A stretch of DNA of 64,000 nt from Dipetalonema caudispina (Eukaryota > Nematoda > Chromadorea > Rhabditida > Onchocercidae): assembly GCA_013365325.1 (NCBI GenBank), contig JABVXV010000130.1:1-64000 (forward strand), read 5' to 3'. This document shows, piece after piece, positions 1 through 12,742 of the stretch (its first letter is position 1; every line of letters starts with the position of its first letter). A model generated the notes under the pieces. It was given only the letters and a program-made list of their open reading frames with translations, had not been told where the DNA came from and searched no databases. The translations under genes and the position numbers were made by a program.

Positions 1-151
<151 letters not shown>

Positions 152-166
152 GGGATAATTTTTCAG

Positions 167-2358
167 CAAGGAGCATTCGTAATTGCGATGATTTCATCAT
201 TTTTTATTATTAGCAATTTGATTCTAAAAGCTTTTGGACTATCAGATATCGGCTGGAATTGGGAACTACTATTCTTAATTACCGATACTGTCGTTGTCAT
301 GTCATTATTTTATGGAATTATTGCCGAGAAAGCGGCATTGTTACAACCATTTGTGGTTCTTAATGTATTTCAGTTTTTATGAATCAAAATAAAAATTGGC
401 TCATTCTATAGATAATTACATATTCCAAAGCTCAGCAATTAAATATTATCAAAATTCTTCCATCTTAAATCACATAATTGATTAATTATTCAATTATATA
501 TGAGGCCTTGTGTGCATTAGTTTTGCAAAATTTAGCAATTTTAATTTGTCTTAGACCAAAACTAGGCATGTTAAATAACTAAATGAATATTTGAGTGAAT
601 TTAGAATTAAATTGAAATGGTTAGAATAATGAATAATCGATACAATCAACGTAAAAAAAGTAGCAAAATGAATAAGGGTCAGAAGTCAGAGAATTGAAAT
701 TTATTCCTTCCATTAAATGTTTCAGGTTAAAGCTTTGAAATTTCGATTTCCGGTATCAACTCTGAAACAAATTAATTAATTTACCAATCTACCCATCGTT
801 CAGAAACTTTTAAATCGTGTTTCGTAATAATTGCAATTTTTTTATGAGTTTTTAAATAGGAAAATTTGGGACAAAAATTTTTAAAACTTTTATTTCATTT
901 ATTTGAAGTGAAGAAATAGAAAATGACAGTTTTTCCATATATTCGTTTGCTAGAAGTTTTTTGCATGTATTCATTAGCTTATAAAAATTAATTACTGCAA
1001 TTCTACTAATTTTTTCTATTTAAGTTTTTCGAAATTTTTTTGGTGAAAAGTTTTTTAAATTTTTTTTTTTAAATTTTTTTCAATAAAATCGAAATTTTAT
1101 CTTTTTATTTTATGTTAGCAAAAATTATTCCCTTCTTAGATAAGAGAAAGAATTGTGAAATGAAAATATTTCATTTTGTTTTTTTTTATTTTCCCATTTT
1201 CTTTTTTTTTGGTGATTTTTGAATTCATTGAAATTATTTTAAATTAATAAAGGAAAGGAAAATATATGAAACAAATGATTTTTTAACAATTTTTTTTTTA
1301 ATAATAGGTATTAACGACTTCATTTCTCATATTATTATCGATTTTCTTCATCAGTGCTATTTATGATTCACATTCGTATGCTGCAGAATATGTGGAATTA
1401 GCGATCAGTGATCGAATGCAGCATATTGCATCAATCATTTCTGTACCGCGAGAAAATGGTATAAATTTCAATTTCGATGATTTATCATGATAATGATATG
1501 ATATGTTTGGGATCGGTATCTAGCAAAAGCAAGCCTAGAGAATAAGCTAAGCATAGATTAAAGATAACTGTTAGCTAAAACCGATCTATGAATCAAAAAG
1601 ATCGATATGACAGATAATATTCTGGATAGTCTCGAAATATATGCTGTAAATGCTAGGCCTAAATCATTTATTAAATCGATTAAATGATACAAGAGTAATT
1701 GGATATGATCAATTCTTTATGAGATTTGATCATTTGATCAAGTATGTTCAAATGATACGATCATTTATAACATATAAAATAAGAATAGTATTTCCTGTTA
1801 GTGTAATTTATTTTAATTATGGAAGGAAATAAAATTTTTTATTCAAATTAAACTTAGTCTGCAAAATCTTTGAAGGAAATTGAAGGTTATGCAATGTTTA
1901 GAATTGATCGGAATACAAAAATTCTGCAAAATTTAATCTTTCGTATTTAATGTTTAATGGTTGAAAATTAAAATATCATCTCGTTATTATCGTGTATTTG
2001 ATTGAAATTTTAGTCCTAAACTGTCAATCTAATTAAAGTAATTAGAAAAAAGAAAAAGAAAAATTGCAGTTGTTGCTACTCTATCAATGTTTACAACAAT
2101 AATTGTATCTATCATGGCACTAATTCACTGTTGGTTTATAATAATCATCGTTAGATGTGCGAAATATTTTCGAGATTTGGAACCTATTAAGGTATATTTT
2201 TCTTTGTTATCGTCAGAAATCAAAATTTGACTTTTTAAATCTAATTAATTAAATCGACAAAATTGAATACAAGTTTTTAGGAAAATGTTATGAAAGGATA
2301 CAATGCGGAATGGCCCATAGATTCAGGCGTTTTTGACGAAAATACACAATCGAAATAA
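167..2358 (+). CDS. Four-helix membrane protein, 3' part (5' end outside window)
   Basis: Four exons fit together with matching phases: 167-364, 1308-1458, 2070-2191 and 2281-2358 (TAA). They give 182 residues. The first exon follows a TTTTTCAG acceptor and has no start codon of its own, so the gene begins outside the window. The product has four strongly hydrophobic stretches: AFVIAMISSFFIISNLI, LLFLITDTVVVMSLFYGIIA, VLTSFLILLSIFFISAIY and FTTIIVSIMALIHCWFIIII. Then comes a short polar tail with YFRDLEPIK. This is a compact tetraspan layout like LAPTM or MARVEL-type proteins, but no family motif was recognised and no function is assigned. The splicing model is well supported; identity is open. 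Confidence 0.75.
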
Positions 2359-2798
2359 ATGTGATTATATCATTATGCTTTAATATATTTGCTAACCAAA
2401 TATTATTGTATTTCTTTTAGAAATTAAAATAAACTAAAAAAGTAATTAAAAGCTTGTTTTGAAAAATAATTAAGGTCATCAAATTGCTATTTGACGATAA
2501 TTTGTCTTAGACATAAGCATATGTTGATATAACTTAACAATATTTCATATACTTGCTTAAATAGTACTCTATATGTGCTGTATACTTTTGAAATTGTTCA
2601 TAGGTTATTATGTAAATATCATAAATATGTGCAAAATTGATTATTACAAAGTGAAATTACGAATTTGTGTTTCAATGTAATTCTAATTGATGCAATCAGA
2701 ATGTTAACAATGTGGAAATTTATATAAATTAGATGATTAATCAGTTTGAAATCAGTTATTAAATTAATTAACTTGCAATTAAGTTTGTGTCTCATTCA
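2359..2798. other. Intergenic, convergent 3' ends
   Basis: AT-rich spacer between the stop of the membrane-protein gene on + and the stop of the WH2-like gene on -. No coding signal was seen on either strand; it should hold both 3' UTRs. Confidence 0.6.
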
Positions 2799-3083
2799 TT
2801 AATCATCATCGTCATCACTATCGTTATCATTATCATCAGTATCACTCCATTGTTCCAATTTTTGCTCATTTCCATTCTCATCACTGGTTGAGGAAGATTC
2901 TAAAACTTAATTGCTTAGTTAGCATTTTACTCATCCGCTTCTTTATTTGCAATGATAATGTTATCAATGCAAAGAAAAGAAAAGAACGATAATAATTAAT
3001 AAGTTATCATTTTAACAATAAATCATTCAACCTATTACTTTTCTCAGGTTAATTGCTTTATTTCTTCGCCTTCTTCTTTTTCC

Positions 3084-3118
<35 letters not shown>

Positions 3119-4440
3119 CCTTTTCTTTTTATTAAAAATTTCCATTGTTATTTTTGCGGATTTTATTTGAAATGAAATATTCTTACTAAGTAGACATGAG
3201 ATCATTTTTATTCATTCTATCATTAAACTTCAAAAATATAAAATAAACAATTAATTGACCAAATCGCATTAGAAATCGTCGCTTACGCATAGCATTAAAC
3301 AAAATATTTCCAATATCAATTCTTTTTTCCGTTTCTAATTTTGTTTGTTTTTTACTTATATTATCTTCATCCTGTATAACACATTTATAATGTGAACAAA
3401 AAAAAAAAAAATTTTTTTTTCTAAGAATTAACAAAAAAGTTTTTTAAATAATTAGCAAAGAAACATTTTTAAATAATTAACAAAGAAATAATATATATAA
3501 ATAATAATAAATTGAAGAGATAAAGAGCAGAAAAAAAAGAAAAAAAATGGAAAGTAATTCATTCAAACATTTATTTTTTTTTTTTTTTTTTTGATATTTA
3601 ATTTTCTTTTCTGAAAAAAAAAAAGTACGAAGATGAAATAAATTAACCAAAATGAATAATTTCTCCTTTGTTTTATCATAAAGCATTTCAGTGCATTGTT
3701 TATGCATATTTGGTGTCACATGGCGTAATTGTACTCCGCTACGAATTTCCTACAACTAACTGATGTAGCATTTTCTAATAATGTTTTAATTTATTCAAAT
3801 TTATCTAAAATTTTCTTTTCGATTCGAAGTGTTAAATTTTTCTTTTGTTTTTGTTTTAAAATGACAATTTTAAATGGAAGGAATTTCCACTTTGTATAAA
3901 TTTCCCGTTGAAAATGTCGCAAGATAGTACATTAGTACATGAAAAAATAGGTTTAATAATATCACTTCCCTCAGAAAGTAATGATACGATTTCGTAAGAA
4001 TAAATAATTTTACAAATTATGCTAAAAATTATTGACGACTGTTGTAAATATCATGTGAAATTATTATTGTAACGTATTGTATTAGTCATTTAAAAAAATG
4101 ATGAAATTAAAAAACTTTAACTTGTTATTATCACTATTGATTTAATTATATATAATGAACAGTAATTTGCTTTTTAATCAGTTTAAATGTCATATCCCAA
4201 ATTATTTTTTTTTTTTTATGCTGAAAATTGGCATAATATATTCATACTTACGGCTAATAATTTATCATTCTGATACTGATTAGTGGAACGAACAGATGAT
4301 GAAGATAATGATGAATCATTTATTGGATCATTTTGTTGAATTTTGGATGGAAGTAATTCCTCTAAATGTTGACTTCGTTTGATTCTATTTAACAATGTTT
4401 GCATTCGTATTTCTGATATTGCTGTTGATATTTTATTAGC
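2799..4440 (-). CDS. Putative WH2/VCA-type actin regulator, C-terminal exons
   Basis: Read on the minus strand, four exons join in frame: 4440-4252, 3749-3648, 3371-3287 and 2899-2799 (stop), 158 residues in all. Exons one and two meet to form LLAEIRSGVQLRHV, which fits the WH2 actin-binding pattern (LLxxIRxGxxLRxV) of WASP, WAVE and JMY proteins. Downstream are a short amphipathic stretch, IGNILFNAMQSSS, in the place of the 'central' region, and a very acidic tail with one Trp (EQWSDTDD, then mostly Asp). WH2-central-acidic is the Arp2/3-activating layout; that function is inferred. Upstream exons were not found, so the 5' end is missing. It could instead be another WH2 protein. The donor GTAAGC was chosen at 3286 over a weaker GTCAAT 30 bases further on. 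Confidence 0.5.
3087..3115. repeat. (CT)n microsatellite
   Basis: A run of about 14 CT dinucleotides in the last intron of the minus-strand WH2-like gene. Confidence 0.9.
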
Positions 4441-5612
4441 CTGAAATGTTACTACACTACAACGATCGGAATATCGTAATCATATGAGATAATGAGGATA
4501 TCGTAGTATTTATGAAGTGATATGAATTCCAACGATTACTGAAATTTTCGTTTGATCTCTTTCTCTCTTTCTTTTTCGGTGATAATTTTTTAATGATAAA
4601 AATTATTGCAGTAGTCGGTGATAATATCAAAACTTTCATGATAATTAATAATGTACAATTATGATTGTAATAATAATATTATCATTTTCTTTTCTATCTA
4701 ATTTCTGAAAACTTTTGCTATTGATTTTACATTCTTGATAAAGATTATAACGTTTATTAAACCTTTTGCATATTTCATAAAACAAAGACACAAACCACCG
4801 TCTTTTACTAGGATAGTTAAATAAAATAGTTATTAAATTATTTTTGATATATCTAAATACCAACCATTTTAATATATATATATATACATATATTTGAATA
4901 TTTCAAATAAAATTGTCGTTTAGATTGTTTCTAAATAACATTTTCAAATTTGCCTGTATGTTTTGAAACAGATATGATGCTAAAAGATTTAGATATAATA
5001 TTTCAAATAATTCATGTACCCGACTAAATTTCGCGATTTTTTTTTTTTTTTTTTAGCCAGATAATCATTCAATTTGTTATCGTCCATGATTCATTTTATA
5101 GTTTTAGTAAAATGTCTTTTTAAAGATAAAACTGTACGGAATTTGAATTTAATTCGCTAAAGAAGACGGGAGAAAGAATAAAAATGACAAGAAGAGAAAG
5201 ATGAATTTATTTAGATATTTACTAGCAAATAGAATCACTCACTTATTTTAGGCTGCTCTTTAAATTTTAACATTCAAAAATTCAAGCTATGTCTTTTCCA
5301 AAAGCGTTTATAGATGATCACTGTTGGATAATTGATTTTATTTGATGATCAATGATTATTTCCATGTTACATTGTCGAGAAACTGTTTTACTTGATCGGC
5401 TTAAATGAAATATTGATTTAAAAGATGACCTGAAATTGTGTTGTTCACCTTTCTTTGTCATACCATCAATGTAAAATTATATAGCTGTGTCACTGAATTA
5501 AACAGGTCATTGTACGATTCTTTTTTCCTGACCTCTTTTTTTATTTTGAAATAAAAGACTGCAATTACCAATTTTGTTGAAAAATTTTGCAGCTCTTCAA
5601 ACACCTTTAAAA
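4441..5612. other. Divergent upstream region
   Basis: Lies between the first recognised exon of the minus-strand WH2-like gene and the collagen start on +. A minus-strand open stretch at 4645-4863 contains basic sequence (SKRRWFVSLFYEICKRFNKR), but I found no donor that joins it in phase to the next exon. Collagen promoter elements and 5' exons of the minus gene could be here; none can be pinned down. Confidence 0.4.
5585..5592 (+). promoter_or_regulatory. Probable spliced-leader acceptor of the collagen
   Basis: TTTTGCAG follows a T-rich stretch, no coding exon precedes it, and the start codon follows 20 bases later. This is the usual arrangement for SL trans-splicing in nematodes; not proven from sequence alone. 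Confidence 0.45.
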
Positions 5613-8124
5613 ATGGAACATTCGAATGTTCTATTCGTCAAAGAATCATCAACGAAATTATCATTGAGTATCAAATTAACCTATGCTTCAGCGATAATTT
5701 CATTAATATGTATCATTTCTATGATTATTGTATTACCAATTCTTTGTATGAAATTAGACTATGCATCCAGTCGACTTATGGAACGAATGAATAATTTTGA
5801 CGTATGCTTCACTTATTAATTAATCACTATTAAAATTTGTACCAAATAAAATGATCAATTTCACTCTGATTTCAAATTGATCCTACAATTACATTCAAAT
5901 TAAGTTATCTTCTAGAATAGACTTTTTAATATTTAGTCAACATTGCACTAATTATTATGTAAATTAGCTTGAATTCATTAAGTGTTTGAGTAAATTCTTT
6001 TGGCTTAAATTTGTTCCATTAAGAATGACAAATAATTGTAAAGAAAACCAAATTAATTTAATTTTTATTTTTTGCACAAAGATGTAAAATAGTATGTAAT
6101 TACTGTTGAAATAACACATAAAATGAGAGAAATAGCTGTTACCAATGATATTATCAATAATTAAAGCATTATGATATTTTTAATATGTTTCAAATTAATT
6201 TACTACTAAATTTCGAAATGGTAGTAAATGTTTACTGAATAATAATGTCGTGTATATATTTGATTTTAGTTTTTTTTTTTTAATTTTCTAATTTTTCGAT
6301 TTTTTTAAATTTAAAAATTATTGAATACCTGAATGAATCTTCAGCTTTATTTCATACATTTTTTTTAGTTAACTTCGAAAAATTTATGGCACGATATCAC
6401 TTTAATTAGAAGTAATGGACGGATTAAACGTCAAGGTTTGTTCATTTAATTAAATCTTTAAAATTATTTAGCAATTTAAATTTGAATAGATATTTTGATT
6501 ACTTATGAAGGATTTATTGCTAGCAGTATTTTTAGGGGATCATTCCGTATGCTTCACAAATCTTTCAGCTATTTGCGAAAAAACGAGAGAGAAGCAAATA
6601 AATTTGAAATTGATTATCGAATTATTTCAATTGTATAATATCATTAGTATTAAATACAGGATGAATGATTTACCAGGTTATGGTGACACAGCAATAATGA
6701 ATCTTGGAGAAGCCGAAGGACAATGTAGTAGTTGTGTAGAGTTACGATGTCCACCAGGTGCACCAGGTCCATCAGGGATTAATGGAGAAGATGGCGGAAA
6801 TGGTGAACCTGGAAGGCCTGGAAAACCTGGACTTGATGGATTGGATGTCCCGTTGGAACCGGAACCTAGTTCACCCTGGTATTTTTCATATCCACTTTCC
6901 TCAATTTTTTACCTGCTATGCTGAAAAAAGTACTTGCATTCAATAACAAAAAGAATTTCCAGTGTGATTTGTCCAGCAGGACCACCAGGAAATAGAGGAC
7001 GACAAGGAGAACCAGGAAGACCTGGAATATCTGGTGAACCGGGTCATCATGGTATACCTGGACGACCAGGCAAAGGAGGTAGAGTAGGTGATCCTGGACC
7101 ACCTGGACCTCCTGGTGAGATGGGTGAGCCCGGCATTAAGGTATATTCTATTGTCATATGAAGAAAATACATTTTCAGTCATGAAATGTAATTTAATTGA
7201 CGGTTGAAATAATAATGGTTAGTTTTAATTTCTTAGATATAATAGATTAAGATTGAATTCTAATCAATTTATTGATAATAATGGAATAAAAATCGAATAA
7301 AAACAATTAGGAAGAAATTTTTTTTTGGTACAATTTGTGAATAAGAATGACAAATGAATATAAAAAATTATAAGTATTTTCTTGGAAAGCAAAAAGTTTT
7401 TTTTTTTTGGAAAATAAATAATAAGCTAAGATTGATAGTAAGCTATATAGAATAATATAATAAATATTTGTAAATGAAAAGAAAATAATTAAATTTATTA
7501 CCAATCTCGCCATATTATGTAATTTTCTAAACGTTTTATAGGGTCCACCTGGTGATGATGCAATCGGTGGAACAGGAATTAAAGGTCCACCAGGACCACA
7601 AGGACCTCGTGGACCCAAAGGTTTACCAGGACCAAATGGAATACCGTCTAGCAGTTTTGGGCCACCGGGACCTCCTGGTGAAATGGTATCTTTGGCTTAT
7701 TTTGTTGCCTTCATAAACTCTACTTAGTTTGTATAATAAATCATGGAATATTTGGATTCAATCATTCTATAACATCAAACAAGCCGTTTAATCCATTTTT
7801 GCTTTGAGAAATTTAAATGAAGAAAGATTTATTTAAAAGTATTGTGCATTTTTTTTTTTAGTATGCTTTTTTATGAGCTCAATAATTCCTATATTAACTT
7901 TTTAGGGACCAACTGGACCACCAGGTAAACGAGGTGAACCAGGACCTCATGGACCTATTGGAGTACCTGGTGAACGTGGTGATCCTGGTGGCCATTGTAA
8001 ATCATCATGTGGAATTCAAGAAATTGTAGCACCATCTATTATTGAATTGGATGTTTATGATCCGAAAGATGGTGCAAAGAACAATTGGAAAACAAATGGA
8101 AAAAACTATAAACATAAGCAGTAA
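5613..8124 (+). CDS. Cuticle collagen
   Basis: Six exons (5613-5801, 6369-6435, 6677-6878, 6963-7140, 7542-7685, 7906-8124) join without frame conflict to give 332 residues. The start is the ATG 20 bases after the acceptor TTTTGCAG at 5585-5592, a likely trans-splice site. Residues about 25-50 form a hydrophobic N-terminal helix (type II anchor or signal). RIKR at 81-84 is the expected subtilisin-type cleavage site. Then come Cys-rich noncollagenous stretches (CSSC, and a CVIC made across an exon junction) separating Gly-X-Y blocks, and a non-triple-helical C-terminus with GHCKSSCG. Exon junctions restore Gly-X-Y phase, which supports the model. Nematode cuticle collagens are secreted by hypodermis, cleaved and cross-linked. 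The specific class (sqt, dpy, rol or bli type) is not assigned. Confidence 0.95.
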
Positions 8125-8726
8125 ATTAATTGTCTACAAAACGATCAATTCTTCTTTTCTGTATCATTAAAATATCCAAATTTCATTTATTGATATTTCA
8201 CAATATCAGTTATACGATATCTGTAATACCTATTTGTGTTAACAATTCGTTGTGTATCGAACATCTTTAACGAAAGTTTTGTCGGTTTCTTCTCGAAAAC
8301 TTTCTATGAATTAATGGATGGAATTGATTGAAATGTAATAAATGACTCATTAATATTAAAAAAGATAAATGAAATTTGTCCACCACGAATAGTCTGTGAG
8401 ACTGAAAATAGTTTCCCATCATGATGGCTGAAGTATTATATAAATCGGTATAATATTGTTCCGGTTCATAAAGGTTAAGTAACCGGATTTATTGAGCACT
8501 TCGGTATTAATCTTCGATTTCTACATCATACTTGTATTTTGATGGACCAAAACTTTGCAAGCTTATTATTCATCTTAAAAACCCAAGGGTATGTTGCTAT
8601 TCCTCAAAAGTTTACAATGCAACGTTTACAACACTTTTTTACATTTAATAATGACTTTTTGCAAAAAGTAACAGAAATCGTATACAATAAACAAAATTTG
8701 CATCTATTTTTGAAATTCGTTTTACT
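8125..8726. other. Intergenic, convergent 3' ends
   Basis: Separates the collagen stop from the stop of the minus-strand Lys/Glu-rich gene. No coding exon was seen. A plus-strand open frame at 8539-8922 runs antisense to the last exon of the minus-strand gene and is not believed. Confidence 0.55.
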
Positions 8727-10586
8727 TCACTGCTCATCATCGGAATGTTCTGATTCCACATCTTCAGCATCAGAATCATCATCATCACCATCATCGCTTG
8801 AAATATCACCTGGCATATTTGCTGCTGGAGCAAAAAATTGCGCACCAAATCGTCCAAGCTTAAAAATCAACTTCTACTGTGTTGTATATTCAACTATTTC
8901 AACATTTCAAATCAACTTTTGACTTGATCAACTTGTCTGGCATCGTTGACAATGACGCATACTTCATTATTTTTGAATGAAAAGAAAATCTGAATTTGAA
9001 GTAAATTTTACTTAGGAAATGATTGATTCAACGAGGTATCCTTGTGATGCAATTAATATTCAATGAATCACTAGAGCCAATTTTCGCGCAAAAAAGAAGA
9101 CAAAAAAAGGAAAAGTTGAAAGGTCAAATAAATTTAATTTTACACTGCATACCCTAAACTTGGCACCGAATTCTTCCCCTTCTTCTATTCCAACTTTCTT
9201 CATTATCGTTGAAATTTCTTTGATTGCTTTCTCCGCCTTTTTCGACTTTCGCATTACATCTATTTAATGAAAACATAATGTCGATAAATGAATGAAACTG
9301 ATATATGAGATTTCAAATATGATACATTACAGGCGATCGGTATACTAACATTAATTAAGTAATTTAATTAAATAACTAATGCACAAATGGAAATTCAATG
9401 ATGTTAAAGGTTAGAAATTTGTTTATTAAAATGCCATTTATTTCATTCTTCTCATTTCTCATTTTTTCATTCTTTCTCTTTTCCTTTTTTCATTTTACCA
9501 TTTATTGATTTAAACTGTTCGGATTAAAATGACTGATTGATTATAAATTAGGATCCTATGCTATTAAGAAAATAAACAATAATTATGCTTGTTTTACCGG
9601 TTAGTTCAAAGGGAAATTGCAAGAAAGGTTAATGTATTATCAATTTATATTAACTAAGAAGGAACTAACTAATTTGTCAATTTCCGATTAGTATATTATT
9701 TTTTAAAATCTTTGTAAATGAAATATCAACGATTTTAATTTTTTTTATATAACATAAAACTCTCTCTAAATTGATGAGACACAAAAAATATTTCCATTTT
9801 AAAATATTTTCGTTAATTAAATTAACCGCTAACCTTCTGATTTCGTTGTTCCTGTCTTTCTTATCATTTCATGCTCAGATTCCTTTTCGTTTTCCTTTTC
9901 CTTTTCCTCATCCTCCTTTTCCTTTTCTTTTTTCACCTCTTTTTCCTCTTCTTTTTTCACTTCCCTTCCCTCTCCTTCTTTCGTTGATTTTTCCTTTTCT
10001 TTTTCTTTTAATTTTTTCTCGCCTTTTTCCCTTTCTGTTCCTTTCTTCTTCATCGTTTTTTTCTCTGTTACTTAATAATATTTTCAAAAATGATTTATCA
10101 ATTGAATGATGAGAAATTATATATTTGGCTCTAAAATAGTCCAATCATGAATTATTCATCAATTATTCAGTCTGCCACTTAGGCTAAATTCATCATCCCT
10201 GGCTTATCATTTATCAGGCTTATTTCAACTTATTCAAGCAAATTATAAAACTTCTAATTCTTAAATTTATCTTTAATTAACACTAAATACTTTTAGATAT
10301 CCTAAAATATGCTTAAATGATTTATTGTAATTTCATAATTAAGTTGATTTATTAAAAAATATTCATAAATTAATTGTTCATTTTATCTTTTCTTCACCTT
10401 ACTTTTCTTTGATAGCTTTTTCTTCATTCTTTCTTTACGTTTCTTTTTTGCTAATTTGCTTTTCCCTTTGATTATATCTTTCTTTTTCGGTGCTTTCAAT
10501 ACTTTTCGTTTAACAATTTTATTATGTCCAAATCTCATTCGCCTCTTTTTACCAAATTTTTTCATTGCACCATCACCTGGCCTCAT
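8727..10586 (-). CDS. Lys/Glu-rich protein with acidic C-terminus, unknown function
   Basis: Four minus-strand exons (10586-10403, 10064-9834, 9259-9153, 8858-8727) agree in phase and give 217 residues starting MRPGDGAMKKFGKKRR. Order: an extremely basic segment (about 1-62), a Lys/Glu block of about 70 residues that could form a single alpha-helix (KEKEKEKSTKEGEG and similar), a short mixed segment (KKVGIEEGEEFGAKFRLGRF), then FGAQFFAPAANMPGD and an Asp/Glu/Ser tail ending DDEQ. Composition suggests a nucleolar or chromatin-type protein, but this is inference only. The donor in exon 1 (AAAA|GTAAGG) was chosen for consensus and phase; reading on instead gives a stop after seven codons. A further 5' exon cannot be excluded. 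Confidence 0.55.
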
Positions 10587-12742
10587 TTTCTCTCTCTTTT
10601 TTTTAATTTCCTTTAATATTTTTTTTAAAAAAAAAAACGGAGAGAAATAATTAATGAAACAGTAAAATGCTTTCAATCGTTATCCTTTTTCCCACAAAAC
10701 AATGTTAACCGTTCATGTATTCAACATTACAAATAAATGAATAGAATTAAAATTAAAATGATAAATTTATGCTTAACAATATTTCTAAAGTTAAAATTTT
10801 ACATATTTATCGAAAAATCAATAACTTATAAAAGTGAAATGAAATCTGAATTGTTATTTCAGTGCAATTAAATGATAAAAACATGTAATATAAATTATGT
10901 AATGTTTCCATTTCCATTTTTTGCTTTTTTTTTTTTTTTTTTTTTTTTCATTTATTCTTTAGGATATCCTTTAAAGTCATTACTATACAAAGCAGACAAA
11001 TTAAACTGTATTGAAACTTTAGTTATGTTATTTAAATGGGATTTAATTTCAGATTCCTCTATCAAATGTAACTGAATAATCTCAATTTTTGCATTCTTTT
11101 TTTTTTTTTTTTTTGGCTCAAATTCTTCCAAACTTTAATTTCTGTAATCTAAAATGCTAAATCCAATATTTTCATTTCTATCAAGCAATTATTTGAAATT
11201 TACTCATCTATTTTTCATACTTTACTTTTTTTTTTAAAACCTTTTTTGTCATGATTACTTATTACTGATGAACTTAGCGTTAATTCATTGGTAAGAGCTC
11301 ACGATGAATGATTCGCTGATGTATCTATTTTAATCCTTTTTTTTTTTCTTTGATCAGAATAGTTGAAGATTCAACTGTTTGAAAAACAAGGGAAATCAAT
11401 GAAATGGATTTAATAATTCTAGGGAATATGTGAATGTAGAACAGATGAAATAAAAAGGAATGGAATCTGAATCAAGTAACTTTGGGGAAACTAAGAGGAA
11501 TGGAATCTGAATTTGATTACTCTGGAGAAAGGAATTTAAACTTCCTGGTATTTGATATCGATGTGTGTTCAACATTGAAATTGTAATGATATCTTTTACC
11601 CATAAAATTGCAATTTTGACAATCTTTGTAGTTTTGGTTTCAATTAATGTCACTTTAACATTAATTAAAATAATTAAAATATCTTTTTTCTTCCTTTCAA
11701 TGAGTTTGCTATAGGACAACGATTAGCGATAATTTGATTTCATTTCTGGTATGAATTTATTAAGCAAAGGATTTTAATAACTTTAATTTTTTGTGAAAAA
11801 TTTTACAACTGAATGGGAAAGAAAGTCGCAATTAATTAATTGACCTTAATCACAATGGCAATTTTTTAACTCAAATTTAAAATTCTTTAATTTGATAATA
11901 AATTAATTAAAATATCGGAGGGAGTTATTTATCAGTTTCTAAGCTCTTCTGATCATTGTTCCGAATTCAAACTCAGCACAATAGCTTCAGGCTTACTTCC
12001 TAACCTTCTTTCGAATTCAAATCCAAACCTTCAAGTTTTCATTTGCTTAAACCTAAATTTTACGCTATCTAAAATTTCCTATCAAACATTCAAAGGTTAT
12101 GGATGATACTATGTTGTGTTAATACAATCTTCACTCCCATTTCCATCATACTAAATTGAAATTTAGACCAAACGCCTAACACTGGTCTTATAGTTATTAC
12201 GTGGCACGTAATATTACGCCTTATTTATAGTGTTCCGTCATACATAACATTGTAATGCAAAATGTTATTCGTGTCATTGACGTATACATTATAGATATTG
12301 AATAACTTTGCAATGTCAAATAACGTTTATAGTAATGCATTGCAACTCACGTATTTGTTACGTATTTTGTCCATTGTATCCCACTTTAACAAAAGAAAGA
12401 AAACATTGCCACGCTATTAAACAGACGTAATCTAACTAAACTATCACGTACGTGTAAAAATGTTTGAACATGCGTTGCACGAGTGATTATTAATCCTGAA
12501 ACGAAACACCGTGCTCTGCAATGTTGGCAACTTGTCAATACTTGCTTTATTTGATTTGACAGGTTAAGCTAGTAGGATCTTTGGTAGTTGACCTTTGGCA
12601 CTAATTGGTGTTTGATCCATAATTCATTATGGGGAGCTTAGGATGGGATCATTCCAATATTTCATATAAGGCTTGCAATTTGTTTGATATCCCTATATCT
12701 GTGGTTAAATTATATTTTTGAGTATTTCCAGGACGATAAGCG
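10587..12742. other. Intergenic region, divergent promoters
   Basis: About 2.1 kb between the 5' ends of the minus-strand Lys/Glu-rich gene and pICln. It has poly-T tracts and no convincing exon. From about 12180 the base composition becomes less AT-rich, with several TTACGT/ACGTAA motifs including the palindrome at 12196-12212, so this part may be promoter or an old repeat. Confidence 0.4.
12196..12212. promoter_or_regulatory. 17-bp palindrome ATTACGTGGCACGTAAT
   Basis: Two 8-base arms flank a single G about 530 bases upstream of the pICln start codon. The ACGT cores resemble bZIP or bHLH binding sites. Several related TTACGT motifs follow within 200 bases. Regulatory role is a guess. Confidence 0.25.

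Noticed and set aside
8539..8922. Plus-strand frame of 127 codons with a Ser-rich stretch
   Set aside because: Antisense to the acidic last exon of the minus-strand gene, which has a matching splice acceptor and phase.
9771..10109. Plus-strand frame rich in Phe, Leu and Pro
   Set aside because: Antisense shadow of the Lys/Glu exon of the minus-strand gene.
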